DNA from: Microcaldota archaeon
GTDB lineage: Archaea > Micrarchaeota > Micrarchaeia > Micrarchaeales > Micrarchaeaceae
Length of the DNA: 64,000 nt
NCBI GenBank assembly: GCA_030037495.1
Contig: JASHRG010000030.1
Location: forward strand, 1-64,000
Direction of reading: 5' to 3'
Shown: in pieces, positions 48,497 to 58,531 of the stretch
Layout of the letters: the number at the start of each line of letters is the position of its first letter
How positions within the stretch are numbered: position 1 is the stretch's first letter
Translations under genes and position numbers: made by a program
Notes under the pieces: generated by a model
Database searches by the model: none
The model's input: only the letters and a program-made list of their open reading frames with translations
What the model was told of the DNA's origin: nothing

Positions 48497-48784
48497 TCAG
48501 AGGCCGAGCGCCCCGGCATCATAGTCCTGCGCAGAGGCTTTTACCCTTTTCACGATGTTGCACTTGAGGCACCTGTATTCAATGGTCGCGTTTGTCCTGC
48601 CTCCAATGGTTCTGATAGGCTTCATCATTCCATGGCACTCTGATGCCCTATCGCCAGGATTCACGTCAACGTGCATGCTCCAGAGGCATTTTGGGCAATG
48701 GTCGGTGTAACCTGTGCCGTTTACAAAAAAGCCGCATTTCCCGCAAACAAAGCCCTCTATCCTTCTCGTGAACCTGCCAGGCAT
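48497..48784 (-). CDS. RNHCP-type zinc-binding protein
   Basis: FVCGKCGFFVNGTGYTDHCPKCLWSMHVDVNPGDR. Confidence 0.75.
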   Translation of the reverse strand: MPGRFTRRIEGFVCGKCGFFVNGTGYTDHCPKCLWSMHVDVNPGDRASECHGMMKPIRTIGGRTNATIEYRCLKCNIVKRVKASAQDYDAGALGL

Positions 48785-50548
48785 TCAGACTCCTTTCTTT
48801 GAGAGTTTCTTTATCCCGATTATCCTCTTGAGCAGCTCCTTTTCCTCGTTATCGAGTAAATTGGAGAAATCGCCGCTTAGCAGCTTCTCGTCAGCGTCCG
48901 TAACCCTTGTGTAAAGAACCTGGTCCTCCTTTATCTGCCTTCCAAAGGTGGGCCCATCAACAGATATTGCAACATTGTCTCCCTTCTTTGCGACCTGAAG
49001 CTTTGTCTTCTCTGTCTGTATCTCCTTTATCTTCCCTATCACAACCCCGCTTTCGTTCATCAAAGCGTAATTTGGCTTTATCTTTCCTGCCACAATCTCT
49101 ACTCCAAATACCGCAGGGTTTGATACCCTGAACATAGAGTTTGGCAATATCCTTATCATTCCCGGGAAGGTGGTGTTGCTCTCCACTTTCCCCACAATGT
49201 TCTTCTTCTTCTCTTCTACAAACATCTTGTAATCGTCAAGCAGCTTGTAGATGATGTTGCTTTCAATAACTTTTACATTGCTTGATTGCTCCGCCTCTTT
49301 CGCGTCCTCATCAAGATGGACATTGAAAGCGAGCACAACTGCGTTCAGGGGCTCAGTTGCGTTTAGCGTGAACGCGTCTAGTATGTCCCTCTTAGTCACG
49401 TTGCCTATTCCCTTCTTGCTCACGCCAAATCCAGCCCCTTTCAGCAGCCTCGATATCGCCTCAAGGCTTCCAATCGAATCAGCCTTGAGCACAACCCCCC
49501 TCTTGTCTGTTTCAAACAGCTCCCCTATTTCTTTTGTAATCTCCTTTTCGTATTCCGGGCCTGTCACCTGAACAATTGGGCTACCTGGCATCGCGTCTTC
49601 CAATCCGTTTCCACTTATCTTTACTCCTGACGCTGCGCTGACCTCGCTTACGGAATTGAAAACAGCATTCTCCCTTATCTCCTTTAGCGGTTTCGGCTTT
49701 AGCAACGCCTTGATCTTTGCTGTCGTAATTCCATTTGGGGTTGCAAATGCTATGCTGTCGTTCACGCGGAGCGTACCGTCATAGAGTATCACATCAATCG
49801 TTATGCCGAGGCCCTTTACCTCCTTCTTTTCAAGTATGCTTCCCTTCCCGAGCCCAGCCACCTCTGTCTTGAGCTCTGATTCAAGGTATTTCTGCGCAAG
49901 CCCAGTGACCACCATGAGCAGTTCTGCTATCCCTTCTCCGGTCTTTGCGCTCAACGGAACGATGGCAAGCTCTGTCTTGAAGTCCTTTACGTTGTTGAAC
50001 ACCTCGCTTGAAAATCCGAGCTCGCTAAGCCTCCCCTCCATCTGGTACATTCTGTTCTGGAACTCGTTCTTTACGTAATCGCTCTGCTTCGCCAATGACT
50101 CCATCACAGAGCCTGTCTTCTGCGGTATCCACCCGGTTATGAGGTCGATCTTGTTGGCTGCGACTATGAACGGTGTCTTGTACTCCTTTAGTATTTCAAT
50201 GGCCTCTATCGTCTGTGGCTCAAAACCCTTGCTTATGTCAACAACAAGTATAGCTATGTCTGCTACGCTTCCGCCCCTCTTCCTGAGATTAGTAAACGCC
50301 TCGTGGCCAGGGGTATCTATGAAAAGAAGCCCAGGCAGTGTTATCTTTGAACCAGTGGCTTTGAGCATGGGTCCACAGATTTTATTTATCACATCTATGG
50401 GAACTTCGCTTGCGCCTATGTGCTGGGTTATGCCTCCGGCTTCCTTTGCAGCGATGGTGCTGCTCCTTATCCTATCCAGTAACGAAGTTTTTCCGTGGTC
50501 AACGTGGCCCATTACTACTATTATAGGTTGCCTTATCATGTCCATCAC
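48785..50548 (-). CDS. infB: Translation initiation factor aIF5B
   Basis: RQPIIVVMGHVDHGKTSLLDRIRSS, FIDTPGHEAF. Confidence 0.95.
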   Translation of the reverse strand: MMDMIRQPIIVVMGHVDHGKTSLLDRIRSSTIAAKEAGGITQHIGASEVPIDVINKICGPMLKATGSKITLPGLLFIDTPGHEAFTNLRKRGGSVADIAILVVDISKGFEPQTIEAIEILKEYKTPFIVAANKIDLITGWIPQKTGSVMESLAKQSDYVKNEFQNRMYQMEGRLSELGFSSEVFNNVKDFKTELAIVPLSAKTGEGIAELLMVVTGLAQKYLESELKTEVAGLGKGSILEKKEVKGLGITIDVILYDGTLRVNDSIAFATPNGITTAKIKALLKPKPLKEIRENAVFNSVSEVSAASGVKISGNGLEDAMPGSPIVQVTGPEYEKEITKEIGELFETDKRGVVLKADSIGSLEAISRLLKGAGFGVSKKGIGNVTKRDILDAFTLNATEPLNAVVLAFNVHLDEDAKEAEQSSNVKVIESNIIYKLLDDYKMFVEEKKKNIVGKVESNTTFPGMIRILPNSMFRVSNPAVFGVEIVAGKIKPNYALMNESGVVIGKIKEIQTEKTKLQVAKKGDNVAISVDGPTFGRQIKEDQVLYTRVTDADEKLLSGDFSNLLDNEEKELLKRIIGIKKLSKKGV

Positions 50549-50604
50549 GAGAAGAATAAGAAGCTATAAATATATTCCAACATATCAAATATAAAAACTT
50601 AGGT

Positions 50605-51195
50605 GTGGAATTGGAGAGGACTCTTGTGCTTGTCAAGCCTGACGGCGTTCAAAGGAACCTCATAGGCAAGGTTATCTCAAGGTTTGAGCACGCAGGACTA
50701 AAAATAGTTGCGCTGAAGATGCTGAAGCCGTCAAAGGAGCTTGCGGCAAAGAACTATCCTGACAGCAATGAGTGGTACACAAAGGTTGGAGAGAGGAGCA
50801 TAGGCACTTTCAAGAGCATGGGCATAGATGTAAAGAAGAAGTTCGGCACAGACGAGCCTGTACAGATAGGCAAGACCATAAAGGGCTGGCTTGTAAGATT
50901 TCTTTCTTCTGGAAACGTAGTTGCGATGGTACTAGAAGGGAACAATGCAGCGGCACATGTGAGAAGGCTTGTTGGCGAGACAGATCCGCTCAAGGCAAGC
51001 ACAGGAAGCATAAGAGGAGATTTCTCCATTGATGATGTAATATTAGGAAACACGCTAAACCGGCCAATAGTGAACGTTGTGCATGCGTCAGGAAACTCAC
51101 AGGAAGCAGTAGGAGAAATAAAAATATGGTTCACAGAAAAGGAAATGCTCAGCTACGTGGTTGACACAGACAAGGTGTACTACAAGGAGTGGTGA
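50605..51195 (+). CDS. ndk: Nucleoside diphosphate kinase paralog 1 (C-terminally extended)
   Basis: TLVLVKPDGVQRNLIGKVISRFE, GSIRGDF, NVVHASG. Confidence 0.9.
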   Translation: MELERTLVLVKPDGVQRNLIGKVISRFEHAGLKIVALKMLKPSKELAAKNYPDSNEWYTKVGERSIGTFKSMGIDVKKKFGTDEPVQIGKTIKGWLVRFLSSGNVVAMVLEGNNAAAHVRRLVGETDPLKASTGSIRGDFSIDDVILGNTLNRPIVNVVHASGNSQEAVGEIKIWFTEKEMLSYVVDTDKVYYKEW

Positions 51196-51196
51196 G

Positions 51197-51709
51197 ATGG
51201 AACAGAGCTTCATATTTCTGAAACCTGACGCAGTGAGAAGGGGCTTATGCGGAGAAATAATAGAGAGGTTTGAAAGGGCTGGCCTTGTAGTTACTGCAAT
51301 GAGGTTGATGCAGCTTACAGAAGAGCAGGCTGACAAGTTCTATCCTAATGACAAGGAATGGTTAACGATGCTTACAAAGAAGGTGAAGGAGGCCTTCGCT
51401 GCAAGAGGGGAAAGCTTTGACAAGGATGAACTAGCACATGGAAAGCAGGTGAAGGCATATCTTGTAAAGTATGTAACATCAGGACCTGTGCTTGCCGTAA
51501 TGCTTGAAGGAAACGACGCAATAAAGATAACAAGAAAGCTTATCGGCAGCACTGATGCCGCCGCATCCGCTCCTGGAACAATAAGAGGGGATTATGGCAA
51601 TGATTCTGTTTACATGGCGACAAAGGAGAAGAGGGCCAACATGAATCTTATACATGCAGCTGGGGACGAAAAGGAGGCGAAGGCCCAAATCAAGATGATA
51701 TTTGGCTAA
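51197..51709 (+). CDS. ndk: Nucleoside diphosphate kinase paralog 2
   Basis: FIFLKPDAVRRGLCGEIIERFE, APGTIRGDY, NLIHAAG. Confidence 0.9.
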   Translation: MEQSFIFLKPDAVRRGLCGEIIERFERAGLVVTAMRLMQLTEEQADKFYPNDKEWLTMLTKKVKEAFAARGESFDKDELAHGKQVKAYLVKYVTSGPVLAVMLEGNDAIKITRKLIGSTDAAASAPGTIRGDYGNDSVYMATKEKRANMNLIHAAGDEKEAKAQIKMIFG

Positions 51710-52245
51710 ACCTGCCTCTCTTTCTTTTCTGTAGAGACCCTACCTCCCTTCCACTGTCCTCTATACACATTTGCTTTCCCGTCAACCTTGAAGAAGAAAA
51801 GCTTTGCAATCCTTGCTCCCATCTCCAACTCAAATTTCTGCTTGCCAACATTCTTCATTCCAAATGTAAGCGCTCCCGTGTATCCAGGGTCAACCTGGGC
51901 GAATAGCAGCAGTATCCCTGACCTGAGAAGCGTGCTTCTAGGAGTTATGAAAACCTCTATGTCTTCAGGTACGTTTACCCTCTCTATGGACTTTAATAAA
52001 ATATACTCGTCTGGCTTAAGCACATAGCTCTTCTCCTTCCCGAACCTTGCCACGAGCTCAGACTCAGGCGTCTTCCTCTCATCAACTCCCAGGAACCCCT
52101 CCCCGTTCATCTTGTAGACCTCTTCAACCCTCACCTCTATGCCCGCGCCCTCTGGGTTGCTCAGCTCCCTTTCTGAAAGGTTCTCAACCAAAGACTTGGA
52201 TTTTATCAATTCATGTACCTTGTCAAGTCCAAGCGGCATGCTCAC
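51706..52245 (-). CDS. dCTP deaminase/dUTPase family protein
   Basis: VFITPRSTLLRSGILLLFAQVDPGYTGALTFGMKN. Confidence 0.8.
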   Translation of the reverse strand: MSMPLGLDKVHELIKSKSLVENLSERELSNPEGAGIEVRVEEVYKMNGEGFLGVDERKTPESELVARFGKEKSYVLKPDEYILLKSIERVNVPEDIEVFITPRSTLLRSGILLLFAQVDPGYTGALTFGMKNVGKQKFELEMGARIAKLFFFKVDGKANVYRGQWKGGRVSTEKKERQV

Positions 52246-52538
52246 ACCCTCGCGTACTTCAGGTCATCGCTCATCATTTCAGGATTCCAGAGCGGGTCCC
52301 ACACAAGTTCAATGTCAACCTTGCCAACGCTTGGCAGGGACTCAAGCCTCAGCTGCACATCAGCAAGTATTATGCTGATCACAGGGCACATCGGGCTAGT
52401 CATTGTAAGCGTTACCTTCACATTGTCCTGCTGGTCTATCCTAATGTTGTATATCAGACCAAGGTTGACTATGTCTGAGCCCATCTCGGGGTCAACGCAC
52501 TTTGTCAGCACCTGCACTGCTTCCTGTGTCCTTATCAT
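52242..52538 (-). CDS. DUF59/MIP18-family metal-sulfur cluster assembly protein
   Basis: CVDPEMGSDIVNLGLIYNIRID, TLTMTSPMCPV. Confidence 0.88.
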   Translation of the reverse strand: MIRTQEAVQVLTKCVDPEMGSDIVNLGLIYNIRIDQQDNVKVTLTMTSPMCPVISIILADVQLRLESLPSVGKVDIELVWDPLWNPEMMSDDLKYARV

Positions 52539-52637
52539 TGAATCAAGAGTATTTGCTGATTAAGTTATTTAAACTCATTTCATGCTTTTGCGCCATCAAG
52601 CTATAGCTTTTTAATTACGCTCTAACATTATTGCTTG

Positions 52638-53519
52638 ATGAAGCCCAGAAAGCGCGCTAGCAGGGACCTTCCAAGCAAGGTGGCCCAGGCGGTCATGGAG
52701 TTTGTGCTGACCTACGTGTGGCTCTTCCTCATCATAGGGATCATGATAGTTGCGCTGTATCTTATACTAAGCTACGCGCCGATACAGCCCCCGTTCCAGC
52801 TTTCCGGGGCATGCTCTGTCTACAGGCCGTATGGCCCATACACAACGCAGTTCATAACATTGCAGGGACTCTGCAACAACGAACTCCCGAAATACGTGAG
52901 CCAGCTCACGCAGAGCAGCAGCGACCACATAATAATACCAATAACAGCTGCGTCATCAGACAAGTTCACAGTCTCGTTCTGGGTGGATCCCAAGGACGAC
53001 GGCAACTCCCCGCAAAACCTCTTCTTCTTAAATGCAACCCAGGGCAATTCATTTGGCGTTGTCTGGGAGAACAACCCGGGAGACCCGGCAGTTCCGTGGC
53101 AGATGGTTACCATAGTGATAAACCAGACATCGCCAACATCAAGCACATTCACGCTATACGTGAACGCCACCGTGGTCCAGACCGGCACGGGGCTTACAAA
53201 CGGTTCGATAGTGCACTCCATTGACATAGGCGGGCCGCTACAGAATGTCCACCTGTATGGCGACGGGACAACAGATGCTTATGGGCTCAACGCCTACATA
53301 TCAAACCTGCAGCTCTACAACACATCGTTGACACAGACGCAGCTTACAACACTGTATCTTGAGGGCGTTGGCGGCGCCCCGATTGACCTTACATACCTGC
53401 TTGGGTGGTGGCCGCTCAACGGCAACACATACGACTATTCAGGAAATGGAAAGAATGCGGCTTCTGAACTTGGGATAAGCTTCGGAGGACTGCTAACAGC
53501 AAACTATACCATTCCATAG
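52638..53519 (+). CDS. LamG-like secreted protein with archaeal pilin-like N-terminal helix
   Basis: SKVAQAVMEFVLTYVWLFLIIGIMIVALYL; FTVSFWVDP, LLGWWPLNGNTYDYSGNGKNA. Confidence 0.75.
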   Translation: MKPRKRASRDLPSKVAQAVMEFVLTYVWLFLIIGIMIVALYLILSYAPIQPPFQLSGACSVYRPYGPYTTQFITLQGLCNNELPKYVSQLTQSSSDHIIIPITAASSDKFTVSFWVDPKDDGNSPQNLFFLNATQGNSFGVVWENNPGDPAVPWQMVTIVINQTSPTSSTFTLYVNATVVQTGTGLTNGSIVHSIDIGGPLQNVHLYGDGTTDAYGLNAYISNLQLYNTSLTQTQLTTLYLEGVGGAPIDLTYLLGWWPLNGNTYDYSGNGKNAASELGISFGGLLTANYTIP

Positions 53520-53542
53520 TGCTTTACAAGTGCAGATGGATG

Positions 53543-53614
53543 AGCCCCGGGAGGGATTCGCACCCTCGACTCCCAGTTTACGAAACTGGTACTCTGCTGC
53601 TGAGTTACCGAGGC
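53543..53614 (-). tRNA. tRNA-Thr (anticodon CGU)
   Basis: GCCTCGG/CCGGGGC acceptor; CCAGT-TTCGTAA-ACTGG; T arm GGGTGCGAATCCC. Confidence 0.92.
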
Positions 53615-53690
53615 ACATAATTAGTTTAATGTGCAAGGGTTTTAAATATTCGTTAATATAGAGTATTGTGGGTTTCTATTAGGTTTATTT

Positions 53691-56600
53691 ATGGCAGACC
53701 AAGACGAGGGAACTGGCAACCAGGGTGGAATTCCAAACAATCAGGGGCAACCACAGCAGGGCCAGGGAATGCAGGTGAACGTGACGCCGCAGAGCCCGGC
53801 TGCGCCAGGCGCATACAAGCCAACGCCTCCTGGGGATCTGGGAAAGAAGAAACAGTTTGATTTTCCGCACAGCAAGCGCCTGATTCTTATAGGCTGCGCC
53901 ATTGTGATTGTACTAGTGCTGATAGGCAGCATATTCCTGTTCGTGCTTCCAGGATATTCAATAACTACAACTACCACATCAATTGCGACAACAACAGTGC
54001 AGACGATAAGCGCAAGCTACCTTAGCTCCTGCGGCGTTATAAATACTCCAGGAATGTACTACCTTTCAAATAGCATACTCTACACCCAAACATCAGGAGC
54101 ATGCATAAACGTGACGGCAAGCGGAGTCCTGATAACCTGCAACGGCCTTGCAATAACAGGATCAGGGCCATTCACTGGCACTGGCCCATTCAGTTACGGC
54201 ATAGTTGCATATAACAATGCAAACTTCACGGTGACAGGGTGCACAATCTCGAACTTCTCCTATGGCGTCTATTCCCACAACGTCAACGGCTTTGCGATAA
54301 AGGACAACAATGTGGCCCGCAACTATGTTACCTCAATATACATAAACGGTTCATCAAACGGTCAGGTGCAGGACAACCTGATTTCTAATTCAACTGGACC
54401 GGGTGGGGCAATAGGGTTGTACAACGGCTCAACAAACATCAATGTCACAAACAACACGCTTCAAAATAACATCTTCAGGGGCATAATCGTCAACTCCTCT
54501 GGAAACTTATTCAGGAACAACACCATAATAGGCTCCCAGTACTCATTTGCATGCAGCGCGCTTGATGGATTCCCAAAGAGCAACATCGCGCTTGGGAACA
54601 CATGCTACAACGAAACTGGATGCGACTTCGTTACCTGCAACGGGATCAATGCCCCGGCAAACGTTACGCAGATACTGCTAACCTCTGCAATAGCCAGCTG
54701 CGGATCCATAAGGTTCCCTGGGAGCTACTCCATATCAAGCAACATAAACATGGAAGACTATTCCAACCTGCCGCCAAAGGCCCTAGCAGCATATGAAATA
54801 CCCTGCATAACAATAGCCAGCAGCAACGTTAACCTTAACTGCAACAACCACGCAATAACAAATGCCTACATAGGGATAGTGGTCCAGGGCCAGAACGTAA
54901 ATCTTGAGAACTGCACTGTTGATGATTCCGACACAGGAGTGCTGTTCAATGGGGCAAACACCACAACACTTTCGAGGTCATCTTTCACAAACGACACAAC
55001 AGGAATACAGCTTTCAAACAGCAGCGCAGGCGCCATATCAAACATAACAGAGCAGGGTGGCATCTATGGTATGTATTTCCAGAACACCGGCACAACAAGC
55101 ATCTCTAACTTCAGCATTGACCTAAATACATATGGCATATACATGATAGACTCTCTTGGAAACCTGTTCTCAAAGGGCTCTGCAATAGGGAACTCAAAGT
55201 TTGACGTTTTCGGCGACCCGTTATCTGCAAATAACAGCGCGAACCTGATGAGCGGCTCTACGTGCAACATAACCAATACGCAGTGGGCGACCTGCAAGAT
55301 ATACATACAGAACGTTTCATTTATCACATACCCGTTGAGCGCGTGCACCAACATAAAGAGATCCGGCCTCTACAATATGACGCATGACATACTCAATGCA
55401 CAGAATGACTGCATGAATGTGCAGGCAAACAACGTCACCCTTAACTGCGAGGGCTACAACATAACAGGGCCTAGCATCGCGCAGAGCGGGCCTGCAATAC
55501 TTGTCTCTGGAAGGAAGAACGTCACAGTAGACAACTGCGGCACATATCTGTTTGATGATGGCGCAATAGTCCTGAATTCGACAAACATCCATCTGGACAA
55601 GATTAAGCCGCAGCTAAGCGGCAGCTACGGCATACTGCTCAATAACGTGACAAACGCGGAGATAAACGACAGCTATGTTCTGTATCCTGACATGGCGGGG
55701 ATTGAGCTGAACAGTTCAAGGAATGTATTGCTCTACAACAACACGATGGACCAGGGACGTGCCAGCGATTACGGAATCTATATACTAAACACATCGAACA
55801 GCAGGATACTGAACAACAGCGGCTCACAAAACTATGTAGGGCTGCAGATGAGCGGCCAGAGAAGCGTCAATGACACAGTGCTCTACAATAATTTCGGGAC
55901 AAGCGGAGAATACGACTACAGCTGCGACCAGTACAGCAGCTCGTTGTTCAGCAATGAGAATGGGGGCATAAACACGGGGGCAACTAAGAATGGCTGCGAC
56001 TGGATGGCTGTCATACCTGTGGGGTCTTCTCCGCTTGATTGCCCGCTTGTCACAGCGCCAGGATTCTACCTGCTGCATCAGGATTACCAGTACGGATTTG
56101 GGGCAACATGCTACAGCATAAAGGCCAACGACACCACGATAGACTGCAACGGGCACACCATACTCGCAACAAGCGGCGGCGCCTTCGTCGCGTTCAACAA
56201 CATAGGGACGTCATCCTCGCTCGTAGGCTGCAACCTCAAGGGGTTCACAACGCCAGTAGTTGCCATAAACTCATCGATATCGCTTGTCAACGACACCATA
56301 TACGAGAACCACACCAACCTCACCGCTTTGACGCCAGCTGTCAATGTCACCTTCGGCCAGGAATTTGGCATGAAAGACACTGCAATAAAGACTGATGATG
56401 TCGGGCTGCTGCTCTACAATGTCACCTATGGCGACATCGAGAACAACAACGTCACAGGCGGGATAGCATACTACCTTGACAAATCGGATTCAATACAGTT
56501 AACTGACACAACATCGTCTCCAGGCTCAGGAATAGGCGTCTATGCGGTAAATTCGGTAAACAACGTGTTCATGAACAACATCTTTGACGGTATATCATAC

Positions 56601-56720
56601 GGATTGTTCTGCGCGGGCTCGGCAAAATCATCCATAAACAACAGCGACACTGGAGGGAACTACTGCTCTGCAAACAATGGATGCGCCTGGATCGACTCCT
56701 CGCTTCTCACTTGTCATTAA
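53691..56720 (+). CDS. 1009-aa membrane-anchored right-handed beta-helix surface protein with four internal modules
   Basis: N-terminal Pro/Gln-rich cytoplasmic part, TM, NosD/PbH1-like repeats, very many N-x-S/T sequons. Confidence 0.8.
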   Translation: MADQDEGTGNQGGIPNNQGQPQQGQGMQVNVTPQSPAAPGAYKPTPPGDLGKKKQFDFPHSKRLILIGCAIVIVLVLIGSIFLFVLPGYSITTTTTSIATTTVQTISASYLSSCGVINTPGMYYLSNSILYTQTSGACINVTASGVLITCNGLAITGSGPFTGTGPFSYGIVAYNNANFTVTGCTISNFSYGVYSHNVNGFAIKDNNVARNYVTSIYINGSSNGQVQDNLISNSTGPGGAIGLYNGSTNINVTNNTLQNNIFRGIIVNSSGNLFRNNTIIGSQYSFACSALDGFPKSNIALGNTCYNETGCDFVTCNGINAPANVTQILLTSAIASCGSIRFPGSYSISSNINMEDYSNLPPKALAAYEIPCITIASSNVNLNCNNHAITNAYIGIVVQGQNVNLENCTVDDSDTGVLFNGANTTTLSRSSFTNDTTGIQLSNSSAGAISNITEQGGIYGMYFQNTGTTSISNFSIDLNTYGIYMIDSLGNLFSKGSAIGNSKFDVFGDPLSANNSANLMSGSTCNITNTQWATCKIYIQNVSFITYPLSACTNIKRSGLYNMTHDILNAQNDCMNVQANNVTLNCEGYNITGPSIAQSGPAILVSGRKNVTVDNCGTYLFDDGAIVLNSTNIHLDKIKPQLSGSYGILLNNVTNAEINDSYVLYPDMAGIELNSSRNVLLYNNTMDQGRASDYGIYILNTSNSRILNNSGSQNYVGLQMSGQRSVNDTVLYNNFGTSGEYDYSCDQYSSSLFSNENGGINTGATKNGCDWMAVIPVGSSPLDCPLVTAPGFYLLHQDYQYGFGATCYSIKANDTTIDCNGHTILATSGGAFVAFNNIGTSSSLVGCNLKGFTTPVVAINSSISLVNDTIYENHTNLTALTPAVNVTFGQEFGMKDTAIKTDDVGLLLYNVTYGDIENNNVTGGIAYYLDKSDSIQLTDTTSSPGSGIGVYAVNSVNNVFMNNIFDGISYGLFCAGSAKSSINNSDTGGNYCSANNGCAWIDSSLLTCH

Positions 56721-56758
56721 GGCTTTTAATCCTTGTTCCTAATTAGTCTTGTGAGCGC

Positions 56759-58531
56759 ATGCTTTTCAAGGAGCTTGCATCTTATTATGAGCAGCTTGAT
56801 TCGGTATCGTCAAGGCTGAAGATGATAGAGATACTGACAGAGCTCTTCAAGAGGGCAAAACCAGATGAGGTATCAAACATAGTGTACATAACGCAGGGAG
56901 TCCTGGCCCCTCCATTTGAGGGTATAGAGTTCGGCATGGCAGAGAAAATGGTTGAAGAGGCAATAGCGATAGCCACTGGGTTCACAAAAGGGGACATAGA
57001 AAAGGAGTACAAGAAGCAGGGGGACATGGGCAAGGCAGCTCAGCTGATAAAGGAGAAATCAAAGCTCAAGAGGCTCTCCAGCAAGGAATTCGCCGTAAAT
57101 GAAGTGTACGAAACGATGAGGAAGATCGCCGCAACGTCAGGCGAGGGCAGCAAGGACACGAAGATAAAAATGCTGGCCAACCTTGTGGCAGCATCGACTC
57201 CGCTTGAGGCAAAGTATGTAGTGAAGTACCCGCTAAACGAGCTGAGGATGGGAGTTGGTGATGCAACAGTACTCGAGGCGCTTTCGGTCATAGGCACAGG
57301 TGACAGGAAGTTCAAGAGCGAGCTTGAGAATGCATATAACCTGTGCAGCGACCTCGGCCTTGTCGCAGAATCGATAGCAAAAGGCGGGGAGAAAGCCATC
57401 AGGAATTTCAAGATAACGCTGTTCAAGCCGATAAGGCCATCGCTTGCAGAGAGGCTTCCGACCGCGGAGGAAATACTTGAGAAGATGCATGGAAAGTGCG
57501 AGGTGGAGCAGAAATACGATGGCTTTAGGTGCCAGATACACAAGCAGGGACATAGGGTCAAGATATTCTCAAGAAGGCTTGAGGACACCACACATATGTA
57601 CCCTGACCTTGTAGAGGCCGTGCAGAAGGAAGTAAAAGCTGAATCAGTGATACTTGACGGCGAAGCAATAGCATACAATGAGAAGACACAGGAGTTCCTC
57701 CCATTCCAGGAAACCATACAAAGGAAGAGAAAGCATGGCATAGAGGAGAAGATAGAGGAGATGCCTCTGAAACTATTTGCCTTTGACGTGATGTACCTTA
57801 ATGGGGAAAACTACATGGTAAGGCCCTATCACGAACGCAGGGAGACGCTAAGGAAGATTCTCAAGGGTTACACGCTACTTGTTTCAGGATCGATAACGGC
57901 AACCACGCCAAAGCAGCTTGAGAATTACTTTGAAGAGTCTATCGAGAACGGCCTTGAGGGCATAATCGCAAAGGAGCTTAACGCGCAGTACATTGCAGGG
58001 GCAAGGAAATTCTCATGGATAAAGCTGAAGAGAAGCTACAAGGGGGCCCTATCGGATACGCTTGACCTTGTGATAGTCGGGTACTTCCTTGGCAGAGGCA
58101 CCAGAGCCGAGTTCAAGTTCGGTGGCCTGCTCTGCGCCACCTACAACAAGAAAAGGGACATGTTCGAGACTATATCAAGGATAGGAAGCGGCTTCACAGA
58201 GAAGCAGATGGTTGAGCTCAAGGAGGCGCTTGACAAGATAAAGGTAAAGGCAAAGCCCCCAAGGGTCGATTCACTGGTAGAGCCTGACTTCTGGGTCTCG
58301 CCAAGGTATGTTGTTACAATAAAAGCTGACGAGATAACAAAGAGCCCGATGCACACATGCGGCAGGGACGGGGGCGAGTTCGGATACGCGCTCAGGTTCC
58401 CAAGGCTTGTTGGGGAAGAGGAGGCGATAAGGAAGGACAAGAGCGTCGAGGAGGCGACGACGACAAAGGAGGTCATAGAAATGTACTCGCAGCAAAAGAG
58501 GGTAAGCGTAGGCAGCCAGGAGGAGAATTAA
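56759..58531 (+). CDS. lig: ATP-dependent DNA ligase
   Basis: EQKYDGFRCQIHK (KxDG), ILDGEAIAYN, EGIIAKELNAQY, SWIKLKRSY. Confidence 0.95.
   Translation: MLFKELASYYEQLDSVSSRLKMIEILTELFKRAKPDEVSNIVYITQGVLAPPFEGIEFGMAEKMVEEAIAIATGFTKGDIEKEYKKQGDMGKAAQLIKEKSKLKRLSSKEFAVNEVYETMRKIAATSGEGSKDTKIKMLANLVAASTPLEAKYVVKYPLNELRMGVGDATVLEALSVIGTGDRKFKSELENAYNLCSDLGLVAESIAKGGEKAIRNFKITLFKPIRPSLAERLPTAEEILEKMHGKCEVEQKYDGFRCQIHKQGHRVKIFSRRLEDTTHMYPDLVEAVQKEVKAESVILDGEAIAYNEKTQEFLPFQETIQRKRKHGIEEKIEEMPLKLFAFDVMYLNGENYMVRPYHERRETLRKILKGYTLLVSGSITATTPKQLENYFEESIENGLEGIIAKELNAQYIAGARKFSWIKLKRSYKGALSDTLDLVIVGYFLGRGTRAEFKFGGLLCATYNKKRDMFETISRIGSGFTEKQMVELKEALDKIKVKAKPPRVDSLVEPDFWVSPRYVVTIKADEITKSPMHTCGRDGGEFGYALRFPRLVGEEEAIRKDKSVEEATTTKEVIEMYSQQKRVSVGSQEEN

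Noticed and set aside
57040-57741. 233-aa minus-strand ORF opposite DNA ligase
   Set aside because: Antisense shadow ORF with Ser/Cys/Phe-rich composition.
58357-58530. N-terminal extension of the small zinc protein ORF
   Set aside because: Lies within the ligase coding sequence in another frame; ATG at 58531 is a better start.
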